Source of the DNA: Earliella scabrosa
Lineage: Eukaryota; Basidiomycota; Agaricomycetes; Polyporales; Polyporaceae
Reading direction: 5' to 3'
DNA length: 64,000 nucleotides
NCBI GenBank assembly: GCA_022605405.1
Contig: JABYQQ010000027.1
Coordinates: 372,001-436,000 of the forward strand
A program made the position numbers and the translations under genes. Of this stretch, positions 60,401 to 64,000 are shown in pieces (position 1 is the first letter of the stretch; every line of letters begins with the position of its first letter). The notes below the pieces were generated by a model, which was given only the letters and a program-made list of their open reading frames with translations, ran no database searches and was not told where the DNA came from.

Positions 60401-61058
60401 GGCGTGCCCGGTGCAGTGCGGCCGAGGTTGACGACCTCACTGCAGAGCCTGCAAAGTACGACTTTGCGGAGACGCGCGCGATCGCCGTGTACGACGACAC
60501 AGCGTCTTCCTCTGCGAGTGAGCCAGGTAGAGAGTGCGAAGAGTCGGGGAGCGCCAGCCCGGTGGACCAGAAGAAATCATCGCTCGACAAGGAGGGTTCG
60601 GACCAGGCAGTATCGACGGAAGTGGTCCCTGTCTCGTCCGCGAGCAGGGATGGCGCGGTCACTCGCATGGAGCTCAAGGCGGTCTTCAAGCGTGCCGCGT
60701 GGTACTCGCTCATGCTGACTGTCATAGTTGCGATCCTCGGTGAGCAGACATCGACAGATTCCCGGAGGCCTTCGATACACTGACACTGAGTCACCGTGAC
60801 GTCGCAGTGCCTATCCCCATGTTCTTCTCGCATTACGTCTTCAGCAAGGCCTTCTACACCTTTTGGGTGGCGTGTACGATGTGAGTACTTGTGACCCTCG
60901 TGGCCCGCTCGTACATGCCGTGGTGGTATCGACTGACCATCCCGCGCTCCGGCAGGATATGGGCGGCGATGAGCGGCGTGTTCTGCATGATCCTGCCTTT
61001 GTGGGAGTCCAGGGCGGAGATTGCGCTCATTGCGCGCGCTCTTCTGCGCTGTCAGTAG
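57442..61058 (+). CDS. DUR3: Urea/polyamine transporter, sodium:solute symporter family (DUR3-like)
   Basis: A plasma-membrane active transporter of the SSS family, by family knowledge importing urea and possibly polyamines with protons or sodium. About eighteen or more exons join in frame. The start MSTSQTVETEFKPLL at 57442 splices (57488-57535) to DQSVGYGVVV and then (57566-57623) to GVGFFFAALMLVLTWLQ. Further diagnostic blocks are RFSPSSSEEFT, SASRSVKPGLV, VSAWTWSATLLQSSTAAYTF, GISGPWWYGVGGTIQLAIFA, GMNIIAACFLLPIGIAVYVV, GGLRATFICDYAHTMILF, FSGVFCDQGYWQRAIASAP, AVTSAVSAELIAVSSLFAYD and CIVGAVLGMLAW. The cytoplasmic loop is Ser-rich and acidic. The end ARALLRCQ is at 61058. I saw no frame break. 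Very small exons (for example SASRSVK) make automatic prediction error-prone. Confidence 0.92.
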
Positions 61059-61508
61059 ATATATCGGAAGAGAGGGAAAAGCAGCCGAATGCAAGGCGAG
61101 GACGTCTGTGCGACTGCAATAGGCTCAGCGTGCTTCTGAGTATACAGCGCCGGCCTACATAGAGGATAGCGTTTTTATGTGTCAGCTTCTCTTAGCCTCC
61201 TCCACAATATTAGTTTGCGATGTTCGACCGTCGACGTCAGGGGACTTGCCTTGACCCTTGCAATATGTGCCAGGTCACGGTGAACCTTCAGTCTCAGTGG
61301 ACGAGCGTGACTATACAGCTCGGCGGCTACGCGTGACGTCACAGCCCCTTCCGCGTTTCTTCCCGGCCCTTCGTCCGAGCCAACTCACAGTTCCACCGTC
61401 ACTTGGCCCTCCCGGCGTAGAAGAGTCACCTTGCGCCCTGTGCGAACTTAAGGTTGTATTTACTACCTGTCATGATTGCTCTGCTGCTGACGCTGCTCTC
61501 AGGTGTCT
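61059..61508. other. Intergenic
   Basis: No gene is seen. A ctctcag directly before 61503 looks like a splice acceptor, so an upstream non-coding or short coding exon of the BTB gene may lie here. Confidence 0.45.
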
Positions 61509-62659
61509 ATGCCCATGTCCGCGCGTGTGACAAGAAAGCGAGCTCGCACGGAGGAGGACGAAAACAGCTTGTCGATAGAGAAGGTGGAGGAAAATGCGGA
61601 AACAACAAACGCAATAAACACTGCAAGTGGGACGGAGGAGCTCACGCGCGACTCAGAGTTCTGGCACGACGACGGCACGGTGATCCTCGTCGCGCGCGAC
61701 ATCGAGTTCCGCGTCTACAGCGGCCTCCTGGCGGCCCAGTCGCCGGTCTTCAAGGATCTGTTCTCCCAACCACAGTCAGTACGTCCTATGACCGTGAACG
61801 GCATTCATGATGTCCCATGCACGGTCGTGCATCTGTCGGACTCCCCGGAAGACCTGCGACACATTCTGCGCATATACATGCCCCAAGGAGACGCGACGTA
61901 CGTGGCCATCCTGTTCGACGTGCTGAGCTAGCTTTCACTAGCCGTGCTTACGGGCTCCGTAGCAGCCTGTACGATGCGAAGACGCCATCTTTCAGTGCTA
62001 TCTCTGCCTGCATCCGTTTAGGGCACAAGTACCAGTTGACGGCCGCGTACCAACAGTCTCTGCAATATCTCAAGAAGCACTACACCAAAGACTTCGCCAC
62101 CTGGGACCGTGCTCACTACTGTAACCCCAAGGGCTTCGATGCTGAGGCGGCCATCGGCGTCGTCAACCTCGCCCGCCTCATCGGAGAGCCATCGTTGCTA
62201 CCGACGGCCTTCTTGGCCTGCATGCACCTCGGCCGTGGTCTCGTCGACGGATACACACGTGAAGACGGTACTCTGGAGAACCTCACCCTTCAAGACCTCG
62301 GCACCTGCTTCCAAGCGCAGGCCACGCTCTATCAGGAGAGGGTCGCGATGGTTTTGCGCGTTTTATCTCTACCTGTGTCCAAACATTGCAGGGACTCCTC
62401 GGCCTGCAGGACCGTGATGCGGAAAGCGCTGTATGGTCTTCATGCCCATGCAAGTCTCCTAGTGGTAGATGACCCCTTCGGGGACTATACCGATATTGTC
62501 AAGGACGGCCGCATCGGGCCCGGGGTGTGCCTTGAGTGTACGAAGGCGTTGGACGATCGATTCCGGGACGAGTGCCAGAAGATGTGGAACCGTCTGCCCG
62601 AGCTCTTGGGTATTGACGTTCCTGGCTGGGTGCCTTCCACAGAACCCAGTGCCGCGTAA
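61509..62659 (+). CDS. BTB/POZ-domain protein, basidiomycete family
   Basis: Exons 61509-61897 and 61942-62659 (44-nt intron) give 368 residues. The N terminus is charged and holds RVTRKRAR, a possible nuclear signal. The BTB domain starts around residue 45 with SEFWHDDGTVILVARDIEF then FRVYSGLLAAQSPVFKDLF, and continues with CTVVHLSDSPEDLRHILRIY. After the intron the family-specific part shows AISACIRLGHKYQLTAAYQQ, AAIGVVNLARLIGEPSLLPT and EDGTLENLTLQDL, a Cys-containing segment (CLECTKALDDRFRDEC), and the end LPELLGIDVPGW. BTB domains mediate protein-protein contacts, often with cullin ligases; the partner is unknown here. This family is expanded in mushrooms. Two closely spaced Mets (61509, 61515) could serve as start. 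Confidence 0.88.
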
Positions 62660-63219
62660 AGGTGCATGTCCTCGATCATTCTTGGTTCTTCCAGGCGTCT
62701 GATCGTCTCTCCTACGCAGGGTACAACGCATATTCTGCTCGTCATTTGTGCTGTATTATTGTCTTGAAAATCCAGATCCATGGTCTTGAGAGGTACACTA
62801 TGTCTGTACACCGTGCCAACCGAGTCTCGCAAACGCTCCAGTGCACCTCCGCGACACTCAGCAGGGACTGTCAGGTGCCGATACGCGCATTGTCAACGCG
62901 TCCACATCTTATGACTGGCATTGCGGGGATTGGGGGCGACCACGCGACGTCCATATATCCTGGGACCAGGTTGGTCTTCAAAAGAAAAGACACAAGTCGG
63001 TGTTTCACCAGACAGACACGTCTCCGATGCCAGAAAGATGTAGTGCCAGCGGCGAGCTCTTCTATATGCATTAACGACGACGCGTCATCGTCGCGCGCGT
63101 GTATATGCTACATCTATGACTCCAATCTATCGTCTCCAATTTCCACTGCCTCCGCTCGCGCAAATAGTAGCGAAGGTCAACCACGGTCGCAGAAAGACAA
63201 GCCAGGGGGCGGGCGCATC
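62660..63219. other. Intergenic, convergent 3' flanks
   Basis: No gene is supported between the BTB gene and the convergent DUF6534 gene. Confidence 0.5.
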
Positions 63220-64000
63220 CTACATGGCAGAGAACTCGAGGTCGCCGCTCCCGGGCTTCTCCGCGCGCTGATGCCCAGCGCCGGTCTTGCGGAGCTGCTT
63301 GAAGTCGATCTCTTCCGTGTCGCACTGCTCCATCTGCACCTCCTGCTGGACGTTGATCGTGAGCTCGGTCGGCATCCGGCGCATGTGCTCCGTGATGTTG
63401 AACGCCTCGCCGTTCTGTGCGAGCGTCGAGGTCAGTGTCGGTGTGTGCGTGCAGAGAGAGAGGAGAGAGGAGGAGGAGGTACGCACGACAGCGACGCCAA
63501 AGAGCTCTTCGCGGAGGGTCGAACGGGAGTTGAGGGTCTGCCGAAGCGCGTCAGCTCGAGAACACGCAGGGGGCAGATACGTAAGACATACCGAGAGGAG
63601 AGTACCGCTGTAGAGCACGCAGGGAAATATGGGTCAGCAAGGGACAATTCGCCGCGTCCACTGTCCACTCACGAGTAGATTCGTCCGAGGGGCTACACGG
63701 GTACACAGCGTGAGTAGTATGTCTGACAGTCAGGGCACGCGTACATACCATGGAGAAGATCATGTAGAAGTTGGTGTTTGGCATGGCGGACTGGGAGAGA
63801 GAGGTTACTGGACATACTCGTAGTAATGATCACTTGAATCGAGGGAAACGCACGAGGGTGGACAGACACAGAACCTATGGAGACACATCAGGCAACGAAC
63901 CACGCAGGGAACAGCTGTACAAGACAGGACGTACGCAGAAGAGAGCACTCAAGCCGGTGGTCTCAATCGAGGAGCGCATGAGACGGCCAATGACGGTGTC
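63220..64000 (-). CDS. DUF6534-domain membrane protein, 5' end cut by window
   Basis: Reads leftwards and enters at the right edge. The first visible exon is DTVIGRLMRSSIETTGLSAL followed by FC and a splice donor. This is the start of the DUF6534 domain, which normally follows several helices that must lie outside the window. After short helical exons come MPNTNFYMIFSM, PLGRIYS, then TLNSRSTLREELFGVAV. The LNSR motif is typical of the family. The hydrophilic end MPTELTINVQQEVQMEQCD reaches the stop at 63220-63222. Function is unknown. It is another orphan polytopic membrane protein of basidiomycetes, tail-to-tail with the BTB gene. Confidence 0.8.

Noticed and set aside
60042..61094. 350-residue minus-strand frame
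   Set aside because: It is antisense to the last exons of the urea transporter and has no recognisable domain.

Overview
The window is nuclear DNA from a filamentous basidiomycete, most likely an agaricomycete such as a polypore. The support is: genes cut by many 44-75 nt GT-AG introns; families that are expanded in Agaricomycetes (FunK1 kinase, DUF6533 and DUF6534 membrane proteins, the basidiomycete BTB family, a Tnp2-type CACTA transposase); and no bacterial features. The coding models here were built by joining exons at GT-AG sites and checking frame and family motifs by eye.

Layout. 0-1.5 kb: an orphan seven-helix membrane protein. 1.8-7.4 kb: a CACTA element with two divergent genes, imperfect terminal repeats and a 3-bp target duplication. 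7.4-11.3 kb: gene-poor DNA holding a MITE-like element with long terminal repeats and a 7-9 bp target duplication. 11.3-16.8 kb: two Ser/Thr-rich single-pass surface proteins separated by decayed, partly duplicated DNA. 18-20.8 kb: a 16-exon MFS anion:cation symporter with one 605-nt intron. 22-25.7 kb: a paralogue of the first membrane gene, convergent with a secreted type-B carboxylesterase. 27-29 kb: a broken trypsin-like gene. 29.6-34.6 kb: a FunK1 kinase and a DUF6533 protein. 36.5-43.3 kb: a graveyard of gene fragments around an inverted duplication of a C2H2 zinc-finger gene. 43.9-46.2 kb: a second carboxylesterase. 47.6-55.3 kb: a DUF6533 protein, a tandem pair of short-chain dehydrogenases and another seven-helix protein. 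57.4-62.7 kb: a DUR3-like urea transporter and a BTB protein. The right edge cuts a DUF6534 protein.

The window reads as a duplication-rich accessory region. Paralogue pairs with conserved exon structure (membrane proteins, carboxylesterases, dehydrogenases, zinc-finger genes) are interleaved with transposons and relics. Two transporters (ACS-type MFS and DUR3-type), two secreted esterases, two surface sensor-like proteins and six polytopic orphan membrane proteins suggest a role in nutrient sensing and uptake at the cell surface. No single biosynthetic pathway is evident.
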